Below the pieces are notes generated by a model that did no database searches, was not told the origin of the DNA, and worked only from the letters and a program-made list of their open reading frames with translations. DNA of 64,000 nucleotides from NCBI GenBank assembly GCA_019455285.1, contig JACFMS010000006.1, forward strand, positions 62,001 through 126,000, written 5' to 3'. The stretch comes from Sphingomonadales bacterium. Lineage in GTDB: Bacteria > Pseudomonadota > Alphaproteobacteria > Sphingomonadales > Govanellaceae. The translations under genes and the position numbers were made by a program. Below, piece after piece: positions 18,989 through 34,426 of this stretch (positions within the stretch are counted from its first letter, which is position 1; every line of letters starts with the position of its first letter).

Positions 18989-19053
18989 AAAATGCGCTTA
19001 GGGATTAGCCGGCATGAACTTAATCCTTCAGCGTGCCGTAGACGAAGAGAAGG

Positions 19054-21683
<2,630 letters not shown>

Positions 21684-21687
<4 letters not shown>

Positions 21688-22745
21688 TGCACGCTCGCCA
21701 ATGGTTCGAGGCCGGATAAATGCAGCACCGGCTTATGGGGGGGCGGGACGCGGGGCGAAACGCCCTGCACCGCCGCGGCGATGGCGCGGATGTGATCGGG
21801 CGTGGTGCCGCAGCAGCCACCGACGATGTTGACCAGACCAGCGCGCGCCCATTCGCCGATGTGGCGCGCCATGTCGTCCGGCGTCAGATCGTAGCCGCCC
21901 AGCTCGTTGGGCAGCCCGGCGTTGGGATGGGCCGAGACATGGGCATCCGCCACCCGCGACAAGGTTTGAATGTGTTGCCGCAGCTCCTTTGGTCCCAGCG
22001 CGCAGTTCAAGCCGATGGATAATGGTTCGGCGTGCGACACCGAATACCAGAAGGCGTCCGCGGTCTGACCGGACAGGGTGCGGCCCGAGGCGTCGGTGAT
22101 GGTGCCGGAAATCATGATCGGCAGGCGAATATTCTTGTCATCAAAAGTTTCCAGCACCGCGACGATGGCGGCCTTGGCGTTCAAGGTATCGAAGATGGTC
22201 TCGATCAAGATAATATCCGCGCCGCCGTCGATCAGCGCCGCCGTGGCTTCACTGTAGGCATCGCGTAGTTCATCAAATGAGATATTACGAAACCCCGGAT
22301 TGTTGACATCGGGCGACAAGGACGCGGTGCGGTTGGTGGGTCCCAGCACACCCGCCACATAGCGCGGCCGGCCATCCTTGGCTTCTTCTGTATTGCAGAC
22401 GGCGCGGGCCAGCCGCGCCCCTTCACGATTAAGTTCATCCACCAGCGCTTCCATGCCATAGTCGGCCATGGACACCCGCGTCGAATTGAAGGTGTTGGTT
22501 TCGATGATGTCGGCGCCGGCTTCAAGGTAGGCCTCGTGAATATCGCGAATAATGGCGGGCTGGGTCAGCGTCAGAAGATCGTTGTTGCCCTTCACGTCCC
22601 GCTTCCAGGAAGCGAAGCGCGCGCCGCGATAGGCCGCCTCATCGAGCTTGTGGCGCTGGATCATGGTGCCCATGGCGCCATCGAGCACCAGGATACGTTC
22701 TTTTAAAAGCGCCGGCAGCAGCGCCAGGCGTTCGTCGCGGGTCAT
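21684..22745 (-). CDS. metH: Methionine synthase, homocysteine-binding part (two-piece MetH)
   Basis: The 353-residue protein is the homocysteine S-methyltransferase domain, with [17 protein letters not shown] near residue 20 and zinc-ligand cysteines in IGLNCALGP and [13 protein letters not shown]. The open frame extends to 22943, but the ATG at 22745 overlaps the metF stop in ATGA, which fixes the start. It ends where the folate domain of ordinary MetH would continue, and that part is supplied by the next gene. Confidence 0.92.
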
Positions 22746-23644
22746 GCTTGTTTCTCCTCCGGCCGCAGCCCTAAGGTGTGGCAGATGGCGTAGGTCAGCT
22801 CGGCGCGATTGAGTGTGTAGAAGTGAAACTCCTTGACGCCACCATCGTACAAGCGCCGGCATAATTCGGCCGCTACCGCCGCCGCCACCAGTTGCCGGGT
22901 GGCGGGATGATCGTCCAGGCCCTGGAACAACTCGGCAAGCCATTTGGGTACGCTGGCGCCGCAGCGGGCGGCGAAGCTGGTGATCCCCTTGAAATTGGTC
23001 ACCGGCATGATGCCGGGCACGATGGGAACATGGATACCAGCGGCCGTGGCGCGCTCCACCAGACGGAAATAAAGGTCGGGATCGAAAAAGAACTGGGTGA
23101 TGGCGCGGCTGGCGCCGTTATCCACCTTGCGTTTCAGATTATCAAGCTCCGCCTGCCAATCGGCGCTGTCGACGTGGCGTTCGGGATAGCAGGCGACGCT
23201 GATGTCAAAGTCGCCGATACGTTTCAACCCTGTCACCAGCGCGGCGGCGTTTTCATAACCCTGGGGATGAGGCGCAAAGCGCGCATCGCCTTCCGGCGGA
23301 TCGCCCCGAAGCGCCACGATATGGCGAACGCCTGCCGCCCAGTAGCGCCGCGCCACCTCGTCAACCTCGTCGCGGCTGGCCGCCACGCAGGTCAAATGCG
23401 CCGCCGGGATCAGCGCGGTTTCTTGCAAGATACGCACCACCGTATTGTGGGTGCGCTCGCGGGTCGAGCCGCCGGCGCCATAGGTCACCGAGACAAACCG
23501 CGGATGCAGCGGCGCCAGCGCCCGCACCGCCTGCCACAGCGTCTGCTCCATGGCTTCGGTCTTCGGCGGAAAGAATTCGAACGACACCGCGACATCGCCG
23601 GGCGCGAAAGCGAACAGGTTGGGGCGAAAGTCCGGCGGCGTCAT
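22742..23644 (-). CDS. metF: Methylenetetrahydrofolate reductase
   Basis: The 300-residue TIM-barrel flavoprotein carries [18 protein letters not shown] near residue 20, [18 protein letters not shown] near 50 and [13 protein letters not shown] near 112, all typical of MetF. It reduces 5,10-methylene-THF to 5-methyl-THF, the methyl donor for the two-piece MetH encoded immediately downstream. It overlaps its neighbours on both sides in ATGA, so all four genes form one coupled operon. Confidence 0.95.
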   Translation of the reverse strand: MTPPDFRPNLFAFAPGDVAVSFEFFPPKTEAMEQTLWQAVRALAPLHPRFVSVTYGAGGSTRERTHNTVVRILQETALIPAAHLTCVAASRDEVDEVARRYWAAGVRHIVALRGDPPEGDARFAPHPQGYENAAALVTGLKRIGDFDISVACYPERHVDSADWQAELDNLKRKVDNGASRAITQFFFDPDLYFRLVERATAAGIHVPIVPGIMPVTNFKGITSFAARCGASVPKWLAELFQGLDDHPATRQLVAAAVAAELCRRLYDGGVKEFHFYTLNRAELTYAICHTLGLRPEEKQA

Positions 23645-24669
23645 GACGTACGTCCTTCCCGATTATGTTTTGATTTTCTCGCCGACCAGATGGTGACGGT
23701 CAGCTTCTTGCCTTTGCCTTTCAAATCCTCCACCGTCTCGGGCTCCAGACGGGCGGCGCGGAACCAGCCTTTCACCTCGTCATGGGAAAAGCCCAAACGG
23801 CGATGCGCCTGCTCGTCGCGCAAAAACTCGAACTCGTGGGGCGAGAAATCCACCACCACCACCCGCCCGCCGGGGCGCAGGATGCGCGCTGTCTCGCGAA
23901 TGGCGGCCAAGGGATCGTCGGCGAAATGCAGCACCTGGTGAAAGAGAACCAAGTCCATAGATTGATCGGCCAGTGCCAGGTCGTACATGTCGCCGAGCCG
24001 CACCTGGCAGTTGGCAAAACCTTTACGCTCGATATTGGCGCGGGCCAGCGCCAGCATGTCGCGGCTCAAGTCGATGCCCACCGCATGATCGGCGTACTTG
24101 GCGAACAGCTCCAGCATACGGCCGGTGCCGGTGCCGACATCGAGAAGATCGCCGATGGGCTTTTTGCCGACGATGGCCAGAAGCCGCTCCTCCACCTGCT
24201 CCTCGGGCACGTGCAGCGAGCGGATGCGGTCCCAGTCCTTGGCGTTGGCGCGAAAGTAGGCGGCCGCCGCCGCGCCGCGCGCGGCGCGAACCTCGGCCAG
24301 TCGCACCCGATCGAGCTCCATGGCCTTGTCGGCGGCAGACAAATAGCCCAACAGATCGCGCGCCATGGCCCCTACCCCATCGCCGTCGGCCAGGCGGTAG
24401 AACACCCAGGTGCCTTCGCGGAAACGGTTGAGCACCCCGGCCTCGCACAATAATTTCAGGTGGCGGGATACCCGGGGCTGGCTTTGCCGCAAGATTTGCG
24501 TCAGCTCGCTGACCGTCAGCTCGCCCGATGACAAGAGCCCGAGTATCCTCAGCCGCGTCGGCTCGGCCACCGCCCTGAGCGCCGCCAGCAGCGCCTCAAC
24601 CGCGATCGGCTGCTCCGTCGGCTCCTGGCTCCTGGTATCTGCGCGCGACGGGGTCACGGCCGTTTTCAT
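23641..24669 (-). CDS. ArsR-family regulator fused to a SAM-methyltransferase-like domain
   Basis: The 342-residue protein has an N-terminal winged helix (LRILGLLSSGELTVSELTQ, then QSQPRVSRHLKLLCEAGVL, residues about 40-85) followed by a class I methyltransferase fold (LLDVGTGTGRMLELF near residue 175). No arsenic-binding cysteine pair is seen. ArsR-methyltransferase fusions next to metF/metH fit the SahR-type group, in which S-adenosylhomocysteine is the effector and the methyltransferase domain could be the sensor; that assignment is by family and context. It heads the methionine operon, and a perfect palindrome lies 9 bases before its start, suggesting autorepression. Confidence 0.85.
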   Translation of the reverse strand: MKTAVTPSRADTRSQEPTEQPIAVEALLAALRAVAEPTRLRILGLLSSGELTVSELTQILRQSQPRVSRHLKLLCEAGVLNRFREGTWVFYRLADGDGVGAMARDLLGYLSAADKAMELDRVRLAEVRAARGAAAAAYFRANAKDWDRIRSLHVPEEQVEERLLAIVGKKPIGDLLDVGTGTGRMLELFAKYADHAVGIDLSRDMLALARANIERKGFANCQVRLGDMYDLALADQSMDLVLFHQVLHFADDPLAAIRETARILRPGGRVVVVDFSPHEFEFLRDEQAHRRLGFSHDEVKGWFRAARLEPETVEDLKGKGKKLTVTIWSARKSKHNREGRTS

Positions 24670-24677
24670 CTCACATC

Positions 24678-24703
24678 AACATATAAAGAAATCTTTATAT
24701 GTT
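24678..24703. promoter_or_regulatory. Perfect 26-bp palindrome: operator of the methionine operon
   Basis: Arms AACATATAAAG and CTTTATATGTT are exact reverse complements around AAAT. The site ends 9 bases before the ATG of the ArsR-methyltransferase gene, so a bound dimer would cover the ribosome site and probably the promoter. The size and AT-rich dyad match ArsR-family operators. The opposite-strand mlaA gene begins 163 bases away and might be affected too. Confidence 0.75.
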
Positions 24704-24866
24704 CATCTAACCCGCCGGCCCCTGAAAGTCAAAGAGGATTTTTTGGCGATCTGCGCTCTTGGCCGCTTTCTTCTTGTGTGGTAACTGCTTGGCAAGGCCT
24801 TGTGACATAGAAGGTAACGCCGGCGAGCCATAACCGACCGGCGACAAAGAATGAGGAAACGCGGCG

Positions 24867-25655
24867 ATGACCAATCCGACCTGGGGTTCGCAACGGATCG
24901 TTCCACTGCTGCTGGCGGCGGCCATCGCCCTTGCCGGCTGCGCCAGCCGCCCGCCGGCCGATGACCCGGCGGCGCTGAGCGCTTTTCAGGAGCGCAACGA
25001 CCCCTTAGAGCCCCTAAACCGGGCCACCCACGATTTCAATATGGCGTTCGACCGGGCGTTCATGAAGCCGGTGGCGCAGGTCTATCGCGCCATCCTGCCA
25101 ACGCCGATCCGTCAGATGATCACCAATTTTCTGTGGAATCTGCAAACCCCGCTTATTCTCGCCAACGATCTTTTGCAAGGCGAGGTCGAGCGCGGCGGCG
25201 TGACGCTGGGGCGGTTTGCCACCAACACCACCTTCGGCGTCGGCGGCCTCTTTGATCCGGCCACCGAATGGGGCATGGAGCGCCACACGGAGGATTTCGG
25301 CGAAACCCTGGCGGTGTGGGGCGTGGGCGAGGGATTCTATCTGGTGGTGCCGTTCCTCGGCCCCTCCAATCCGCGGGACTTTATCGGCTTCGTTACGGAG
25401 TTTTTCGTCGATCCGGTCAGCAACGAACTGCATGATCAGGATCTGTCCTATCTCAGCTACACCCGCACGGGAATGGAGATCGTCGATTTTCGGGCGCGCA
25501 ACATTGAAACCCTCGAGGATCTGGAGCGCAACTCCACCGACTTTTACGCCGCCATGCGCAGCGCCTATCGCCAGAACCGCAAGTTCCGCATAACGAACGG
25601 CGAGACGGAACCGAACAAGGCCGAAGAAGAGCTGTTTGAAGAAGAATTACACTAA
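24867..25655 (+). CDS. mlaA: MlaA (VacJ) family outer-membrane lipoprotein
   Basis: The 262-residue protein has a lipoprotein signal with lipobox LAGC (cysteine near residue 20), then the MlaA signature NDPLEPLNRATHDFN and a family core with GRFATNTTFGVGGLFDPA and GPSNPRDFIG. MlaA is the outer-membrane component that removes misplaced phospholipids for retrograde transport to the MlaBCDEF inner-membrane complex. The other mla genes are not in this window. The acidic tail NKAEEELFEEEL is unremarkable. A REP-like element follows. Confidence 0.92.
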   Translation: MTNPTWGSQRIVPLLLAAAIALAGCASRPPADDPAALSAFQERNDPLEPLNRATHDFNMAFDRAFMKPVAQVYRAILPTPIRQMITNFLWNLQTPLILANDLLQGEVERGGVTLGRFATNTTFGVGGLFDPATEWGMERHTEDFGETLAVWGVGEGFYLVVPFLGPSNPRDFIGFVTEFFVDPVSNELHDQDLSYLSYTRTGMEIVDFRARNIETLEDLERNSTDFYAAMRSAYRQNRKFRITNGETEPNKAEEELFEEELH

Positions 25656-25660
25656 GCTGC

Positions 25661-25740
25661 GTAGCGCGGGTTAAGCGAAGCGAACCCGCGACCTGGCATT
25701 GCGTGCTGTTGTGGGTCCGCTGGCGCTTGACCCACACTAC
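25661..25740. repeat. REP-like palindromic element, copy 2 (double hairpin)
   Basis: Two adjacent stem-loops: GCGGGTT-AAGCGAAGCG-AACCCGC (25665-25688) and GTGGGTC-CGCTGGCGCTT-GACCCAC (25711-25736). The second half and the terminal GTAG/CTAC pairs match the element at 18913-18988. It fills the gap between the convergent mlaA and ettA genes and is placed to terminate both. Confidence 0.7.
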
Positions 25741-25745
25741 CATGT

Positions 25746-27428
<1,683 letters not shown>

Positions 27429-27513
27429 GGATCGACTTTCCTCGCTGCCGCAGGGGACGGATAGATACCCAATCGCGGCTGCCCTGGCAATGGCGGGTAG
27501 GGGTCAGTTTATC

Positions 27514-27590
27514 TGTTCGCCCTTCGACAAGCTCAGGACGAATGGGGTCTAATGCCGTTCGTGGTGAGCCTGTCGAACCATGAACGGCTC
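27514..27590. repeat. Dispersed palindromic repeat of the TTCGACAAGCTCAGG type
   Basis: CCCTTCGACAAGCTCAGGAC on the left and GTGGTGAGCCTGTCGAACC on the right are near reverse complements. CGTTCG and CGAACGG-like ends are also present. This sequence family is scattered through many proteobacterial genomes. Read as protein it gives the familiar PFVVSLSNHER string, so an open frame running through it into the next gene should not be taken as coding. Confidence 0.7.
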
Positions 27591-27701
27591 AACCTTAAGA
27601 CACTGCCCTATGGCGGCGGCGACATCGGCTATTTACAAAATCCCAAGAATCGTATGCTCTCCTCAGGGCGAGGAACGGTGCGGGGTTCAGAAAGAGTTCG
27701 A

Positions 27702-28634
27702 ATGCGGTGGTGGTTTTACATCCTAGCGGCCGGCGGCGCGGCGTGGTTATGGGCGGCGCCAGCCTTGGCCGAGGATCCCACCCAGGCCAGGCGCGAAAAT
27801 ACGCTCGTCCTGGGGCGTATTTCAGCAAAACCCGATAAGCAATACCCCAAACTGGAAGCTTTTAATGCCTATGTAGTGCGGCAACTGGCGGCCGACACCC
27901 CCATTCGGGCGTCCGCCGTGGTGGTTGCCGAAGATATCGACCACATGGCGCGCCTGTTGCGCGAGGGCAAGGTGGATTACTTGTCCGAAACCGCCTTTAC
28001 CGCCTTGCAGCTGGAAAGGCTGCAACTGGCGGACATCTTTCTCCATGAATGGAAGAACGGCGTCGCCACATACGCTACCCTCATTCTTGCCCGCAAGGAC
28101 GGCGTCGCCTCGATTGCAGAGCTGCGCGGCCGCCGCCTGACCTTCGAAGATCCTGATTCGATGTCTGGATTCTTTCTCGCCTACGCCTACCTGCGCAACT
28201 ATGGCCTGTCGCTTCACGCCGCGGACGATCCCAAGCTGAAGCTTGACCGTCAAGCCGTGAGCTACAGTTTCGCCGGCGACGAGACCAGCATTCTGGCGCA
28301 AGTCGTCCGCCGTCATGCCGATGCCGGCGTGATCAGCAACACCAGGTGGAGCGACAAGACCAAGATACCGCCGGCATTCCGCCGCGAGCTTAAGGTCATC
28401 GGCCAAACCAAGCCGACAGTGCGCAGCCTGATGCTGACGCGGCGCGGGATCGACAACGGGCTTAAAGAACGGCTTGCGGCCATGCTGCTTGCCATGCCGC
28501 ACCATCCAGAGGGTAAGGAAGCGCTTAAAACCTATTTCAACGTCGATCGCTATCAGCAGCTGTCACCGGAAACGCTGGCGCAGATTGAGGAGCTTCGCAG
28601 AAATCTTAACCAGCACTTGGCGAGCTTGCCATGA
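27702..28634 (+). CDS. PhnD-like periplasmic substrate-binding protein (sensor partner)
   Basis: The chosen start MRWWFYILAAGGAAWLWAAP begins a signal peptide cleaved near ALAEDP, giving 310 residues; upstream open frame lies in a dispersed repeat. The mature part has the type 2 periplasmic fold of phosphate/phosphonate-binding proteins: KVDYLSETAFTALQLERLQ, RLTFEDPDSMSGFFLAYAYL and HADAGVISNTRWSD. No permease or ATPase is nearby. Its stop overlaps the start of a histidine kinase gene in ATGA, so it probably presents a ligand to that kinase rather than feeding a transporter. The ligand is unknown. Confidence 0.83.
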   Translation: MRWWFYILAAGGAAWLWAAPALAEDPTQARRENTLVLGRISAKPDKQYPKLEAFNAYVVRQLAADTPIRASAVVVAEDIDHMARLLREGKVDYLSETAFTALQLERLQLADIFLHEWKNGVATYATLILARKDGVASIAELRGRRLTFEDPDSMSGFFLAYAYLRNYGLSLHAADDPKLKLDRQAVSYSFAGDETSILAQVVRRHADAGVISNTRWSDKTKIPPAFRRELKVIGQTKPTVRSLMLTRRGIDNGLKERLAAMLLAMPHHPEGKEALKTYFNVDRYQQLSPETLAQIEELRRNLNQHLASLP

Positions 28635-30562
28635 CGCTGCGCTTGCGTGAACGTTACGCCCTGATGCTGGCCAGCGCTGCCTTGGCGGCGTCGGCCGTGG
28701 TGACCATCATTTTTCTCCATGTGGCGGAAATCAATCGTAACAGCATGTCGAAGGCTAGCGCCGCCATCAGTCAGCACCACATGATGAAGCAGCTTGAAGG
28801 ACGCGGGCGCGGCCTTCTGATCATGATGAGCTCGGCGCTGGTCAATCCTCTCTATAAGGAGGATTTCGAGACGCTATACAATCTTCTAAGCTCCGTGCGC
28901 AACCTGCCCGACGTGCGCGACATTCTGGTTTATGACGCCGGCGGCGCCATCTTGCATGACGGCACCACGACCATTCAAAACTTCGGCGTCATGGCGGCGG
29001 CCGACATCCGCGACCGGGTGATCGCCAAGGGTGAATGGCTGGTGGTGAGCAAAGATAAGCAGACCCGCGTCGCCGCCCCCATCAAGATCGGTCAGCGCAT
29101 CCTGGGAGCGGTCGAGCTGACGCTGAACCACGACCGTATCAATGCTGCGATTGATAGCCACAACGCCGCCCTTGAGGAAATCGCCGACCAAAATTATGAC
29201 CGCTTGCTGCGCATGGCGGTGGTGTCCATTTCCGTGGCGCTCTTGATCAGCATGGTGGTCGGCGCCTTTGCCGCGCGGCGGTTATCGCGCCCCATCGAAG
29301 AACTGCGGGAAGCCGTGCATGGCATTGCCGAAGGTCGGCCCAATCTGGTTTGGCCGTCGCCGAAAGATGAAGAGCTGCGTGAGCTGGCTGAAGGCTTGAA
29401 GGCCATGGTCCGCGATCTGCGGGCGAAAACCGTGTCCACGGCCTATCTTGACGACATCATCGGCAATATGTTCGACTGTCTGGTGGTCACCGATACGCGC
29501 CAGCGCATCGAGAAGGTAAACCCGGCGACCTGCGCCCTGACGGAATACGCCGCGCACGAATTGATCAACCAGCCGCTGAGCATACTTCTGACGTCGCCCG
29601 AGGCGCGGAGCAGCGCCATCTATGCCGCCATCGACGCAAAGCGGATCGACAATATCTACACCAAGTCAGGACGGGCAATCCCCGTTTTATGGGGGAGTTC
29701 CTCCATGGCCTCGCACGTTGACGGCCAGCCGCGCACGGTCAGCCTGTTTCGCGATATTTCCGGCATCCGCGCCTATGAAGCGCAGTTGCGCGCCGCGCGC
29801 GAGGAGGCGGAAGTGGCGAACGCCGCCAAATCGCGCTTCCTCGCCAACATGAGTCATGAACTGCGCACGCCCTTGAACGCCATCATCGGTTTCTCGGCGA
29901 TGATCAAGGATCAGATGCGCGGGCCGATGCCGGACGGCTATATGGGATACGCCGTCGATATTCATGAAAGCGCTGAGCATCTTCTGGCCATCATCAACGA
30001 CATTCTCGATATCTCCAAGCTTGAAGCGGGCAAGATGGAGCTGATGGAGGAAGAGGTCGCGGTGGAGGAAATGCTGAGCCTGGTGCTGCGCATCATTCGT
30101 CAGCGGGCCGATGAACGCGGCATTGCGGTGGAACTGGTGCTCAAGGAGAAAATCCCTGATTTGCTGGTCGATGCCCGCATGCTCAAGCAAATCTTGATCA
30201 ATATTCTCTCCAATGCGGTGAAATTCAATATCGATGAGGGCCGGGTGACGCTGACCGCCGGCCGCCTGCTGAATGGCGACGTCTACTTTGCCGTGCGCGA
30301 CACCGGCATCGGCATGGACCCCGCCGATATTCCGCGCCTCTTGGAGCCTTTCGCCCAGGCCAGCGCCGCCCACAGCCGATCCCATCAAGGCACCGGTCTT
30401 GGACTTGCCATCGCCAAATCAATGGTGACTCTGCACGGCGGCGCATTGACCGTGGACAGCGCCATCAACGCCGGCACCACCGTCACCGTAACACTGCCCG
30501 CCGAGCGGCTGCTGATACGCGCCGACAAGCGCACCGAGCGATCGGAAATCGCGCGCCAATAA
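28631..30562 (+). CDS. Membrane sensor histidine kinase with PAS domain
   Basis: The 643-residue protein has membrane segments at about residues 10-30 and 196-215 bracketing a periplasmic sensor, a HAMP-like RRLSRPIEELREAV, a PAS domain (about 270-385), a HisKA domain with phosphoacceptor His409 in [17 protein letters not shown], and an HATPase with [18 protein letters not shown] and [10 protein letters not shown]. It is translationally coupled to the PhnD-like protein, its likely ligand-binding partner. No response regulator is encoded near it. Its kinase core is nearly the same as that of the gene at 30827-32782. Confidence 0.92.
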   Translation: MTLRLRERYALMLASAALAASAVVTIIFLHVAEINRNSMSKASAAISQHHMMKQLEGRGRGLLIMMSSALVNPLYKEDFETLYNLLSSVRNLPDVRDILVYDAGGAILHDGTTTIQNFGVMAAADIRDRVIAKGEWLVVSKDKQTRVAAPIKIGQRILGAVELTLNHDRINAAIDSHNAALEEIADQNYDRLLRMAVVSISVALLISMVVGAFAARRLSRPIEELREAVHGIAEGRPNLVWPSPKDEELRELAEGLKAMVRDLRAKTVSTAYLDDIIGNMFDCLVVTDTRQRIEKVNPATCALTEYAAHELINQPLSILLTSPEARSSAIYAAIDAKRIDNIYTKSGRAIPVLWGSSSMASHVDGQPRTVSLFRDISGIRAYEAQLRAAREEAEVANAAKSRFLANMSHELRTPLNAIIGFSAMIKDQMRGPMPDGYMGYAVDIHESAEHLLAIINDILDISKLEAGKMELMEEEVAVEEMLSLVLRIIRQRADERGIAVELVLKEKIPDLLVDARMLKQILINILSNAVKFNIDEGRVTLTAGRLLNGDVYFAVRDTGIGMDPADIPRLLEPFAQASAAHSRSHQGTGLGLAIAKSMVTLHGGALTVDSAINAGTTVTVTLPAERLLIRADKRTERSEIARQ

Positions 30563-30826
30563 TGCAAGAAAATCGGCGATCAGCCGAAACTTCCTCTACT
30601 ATCATAAGATGTGCGTAACAAATGTTGCATAACAGCGCCTTGGATACCGGGGCGGCCCTCTGATAGTGTACGGATTAAAGCTTACGTAAAAAATAGAATT
30701 ATTCTTATGATCTCGGCGTTGCGGTGGCCGCCAATCGCAACACCCAAGGATCAATAACTATATTTTGAACGAGCCTGCATCTGCCGCGGCGCCTTTCCTG
30801 TATCGATTTCCTGTTTGGAGCGAGCG
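30563..30826. other. Gap between the two histidine kinase genes
   Basis: These 264 bases contain no credible gene. An inverted repeat GTTGCG (30719-30724) / CGCAAC (30736-30741) without a T-run, and AT-rich stretches around 30680-30710 and 30755-30770, could carry the promoter of the second kinase gene. No clear -35/-10 pair was identified. Confidence 0.35.
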
Positions 30827-32782
30827 ATGTCTCTCAGGTCAATATTTTTGCTGATTGTCGGATCGCTGACGATCGTCGCCGCCATCATCACCGGCATTCT
30901 GGCGACCAATTCCTGGGATCGCTACAACCGCGCTTCAAACGCCATCTCCCTCGATGAGCCGTTGGCGATGGGCATGATGAACTTGGCGCGGGAGCGGGGC
31001 GTAACCTCCATCGCGCTCGCCGCCGCTGATCCGGCGCCGGAATATCTGGCCACTTCCATATCCCATTACCGCCAGGCCGCAGACGCCAGCATTCGGGAAA
31101 CCATCCATTTTCTCAGCGCTCATCGGCATACGGACATCGTCAACGATCTTCTGGCTCAAGTGACGGCGGCGCACGCGAGGGTCGATCGATTACGGCCAGA
31201 GGTGGATGTCGCCATTTCCATCTCGGCATCCGAGCGGCAGCCGGACCTTGCCAAGGAGTGGATTACGGCGATCACCGATCTTATTGAAGGCTGCCAGATG
31301 CTGCGGCTGGTGGCGGCGCGGGCCGCCAATAGTCCGGATACCCTGCTCGCGGATCTGCGGATATTGCGCTACTTCGCCTGGATGGCGGTGGAATATGCCG
31401 GCCGCGAGCGGGCCATGATCGGCGCCATGATCTCGGCCAAGACGCCGATGACTTACGCCGACCTCAACGGCATAGCCCGCAACCGCGGCATGATCGAACT
31501 GGCCTGGAAAATTACCCGCTTTTTCGCCAGCGACGCCAGCATGCCGATGGAAGTGCGCCGCACTGTGCAAGCCGCCGATAAGGCATATTTCAAGGACTTC
31601 GATCACCAGCGCGCCGCCCTCATCCAAGCCGCCATCGCCGGCGCTCCTTATACGCTATCGCCGCAACAATGGTTCGAACAATCCACCGCCGCCATCAACA
31701 GCCTGTTTGCAGTGGATACCGCGGCGGGTGATGCCGCCGCGGCGGAGGTTGAGGATACATTCCTGCAAACCATTTTTTCCATGTCCCTGCAAGCCGGTCT
31801 GTTCCTCTTCGGCGCCGGCATCGCCGCCGCCTTGTTCATGTTCATGAGCCGGCGAGTGATCGAGCCGATCAAGGGCATGACCGCCGCCACCATGCGTCTT
31901 GCCCACGGCGACCTGGATGTCACCATTCCGCACATCGGCGGCAAGGGTGAGATTGCCGGCATGGCGACGGCCATGGGGACGTTTCGCGACAACGCCATGG
32001 CGAGAGCCCAATTGGAGGCGGAGCTGCGCCGCGCCCGGGAAGCGGCCGAGACGGCGAACCGCACCAAAAGCGAGTTCATGGCCAATATGAGCCATGAGCT
32101 GCGCACCCCCTTAAACGCCATCATCGGCTTTTCCGCCATGATCAAGGATCAATTGCGCGGACCGATTGCTGAAAATTACCAGAATTACGCCGCCGATATC
32201 CATGAAAGCGCCGAACATCTCTTAGCCATCATCAATGATATCCTGGATATTTCCAAATTGGAGTCCGGTCAGATGGCGATCATCGAGGAGGAGGTATCGG
32301 TTGAAGATATTCTCAATCTGGTGCTGCGCATTCACCATTCCCACATCGACGAGAAGAAAATCGTCGTGGAGCTCGACTTTGAAGAAGAGTTGCCCACCAT
32401 TAGGGCAGACGCCAGAATGCTCAAGCAGATCATTTCCAATCTGCTGTCGAACGCCATCAAGTTCAATGTCGAAGGCGGCAGGATATCGCTCCGCCTCAGG
32501 CGCACCGACAACGATGGTTTATTGCTGATCGTCAGCGATACCGGCATCGGCATGAACCCGGCGGATATCCCGCGCCTCTTGGAGCCGTTCACCCAGGCTG
32601 ATACCTCTTTACATCGCATTTACGAAGGCACCGGCCTGGGGCTCGCCATCACCAAGTCCATGGTTGAACTGCATGGCGGCGCCTTGACGGTGGAGAGCAA
32701 TACCAACGCCGGCACCACCATCACGGTGACGTTGCCGCGGCAACGGGCCGTAGCCGAAGCGGCGGTTGCCCGTCACCCATAA
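30827..32782 (+). CDS. Membrane sensor histidine kinase (HAMP-HisKA-HATPase)
   Basis: The 651-residue form starts [18 protein letters not shown] lies 7 bases upstream. A membrane helix at residues 4-25, a long helical periplasmic domain (to about 315) with [14 protein letters not shown], a second helix (about 322-342), a HAMP region ([20 protein letters not shown]), HisKA with [17 protein letters not shown] and HATPase with [18 protein letters not shown] follow. The core differs from the upstream kinase at few positions, while the sensor part is unrelated, pointing to domain duplication. No response regulator is nearby. Confidence 0.92.
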   Translation: MSLRSIFLLIVGSLTIVAAIITGILATNSWDRYNRASNAISLDEPLAMGMMNLARERGVTSIALAAADPAPEYLATSISHYRQAADASIRETIHFLSAHRHTDIVNDLLAQVTAAHARVDRLRPEVDVAISISASERQPDLAKEWITAITDLIEGCQMLRLVAARAANSPDTLLADLRILRYFAWMAVEYAGRERAMIGAMISAKTPMTYADLNGIARNRGMIELAWKITRFFASDASMPMEVRRTVQAADKAYFKDFDHQRAALIQAAIAGAPYTLSPQQWFEQSTAAINSLFAVDTAAGDAAAAEVEDTFLQTIFSMSLQAGLFLFGAGIAAALFMFMSRRVIEPIKGMTAATMRLAHGDLDVTIPHIGGKGEIAGMATAMGTFRDNAMARAQLEAELRRAREAAETANRTKSEFMANMSHELRTPLNAIIGFSAMIKDQLRGPIAENYQNYAADIHESAEHLLAIINDILDISKLESGQMAIIEEEVSVEDILNLVLRIHHSHIDEKKIVVELDFEEELPTIRADARMLKQIISNLLSNAIKFNVEGGRISLRLRRTDNDGLLLIVSDTGIGMNPADIPRLLEPFTQADTSLHRIYEGTGLGLAITKSMVELHGGALTVESNTNAGTTITVTLPRQRAVAEAAVARHP

Positions 32783-32786
32783 GGCA

Positions 32787-34157
<1,371 letters not shown>

Positions 34158-34308
34158 CGCTTGATTCACCTGATACCCGTCATGCGCCATCCCTATACAC
34201 GTGGCCGCGCTCCCAGGGAATGCCATTACATGGAAGGAGGTATTCCGGCCGTCCCCCTGCATATGGCGGGCCTATCGGTTACTTCTTCTAAGTTTATTAT
34301 TATATTTT

Positions 34309-34341
34309 TTGTTTCCTATAGGAATATGCTTCCCCTATAAT
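34309..34341 (+). promoter_or_regulatory. Promoter and palindromic operator upstream of the ALDH7-type gene
   Basis: TTGTTTCCTATAGG (34309-34322) contains the perfect palindrome TTCCTATAGGAA (34313-34324), and a TATAAT -10 lies at 34336-34341. The dyad therefore overlaps the -35 region. The 14-base string recurs with one change (TTGTTTCCTTTAGG) at 41635-41648, just before the XRE-cupin regulator gene. Confidence 0.55.
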
Positions 34342-34360
34342 GTACGTGATTCGGCCTGCC

Positions 34361-34375
34361 TGAGAATGGTTCTCA
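34361..34375. promoter_or_regulatory. Second dyad upstream of the ALDH7-type gene
   Basis: TGAGAA-TGG-TTCTCA is a perfect 6-bp inverted repeat between the TATAAT box and the gene start. It would lie in the early transcribed region and could be an operator for a second regulator. There is no further copy that I noticed. Confidence 0.3.
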
Positions 34376-34426
34376 TGCAGAGTTCGCGCGCCGCCGGCGG
34401 CGCCGCTATCTAAACGGAGACCCGTT

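Noticed and set aside
27552-27701. 50-residue extension of the PhnD-like protein
   Set aside because: The frame runs through a dispersed palindromic repeat (PFVVSLSNHER peptide), and a signal peptide starts at 27702.
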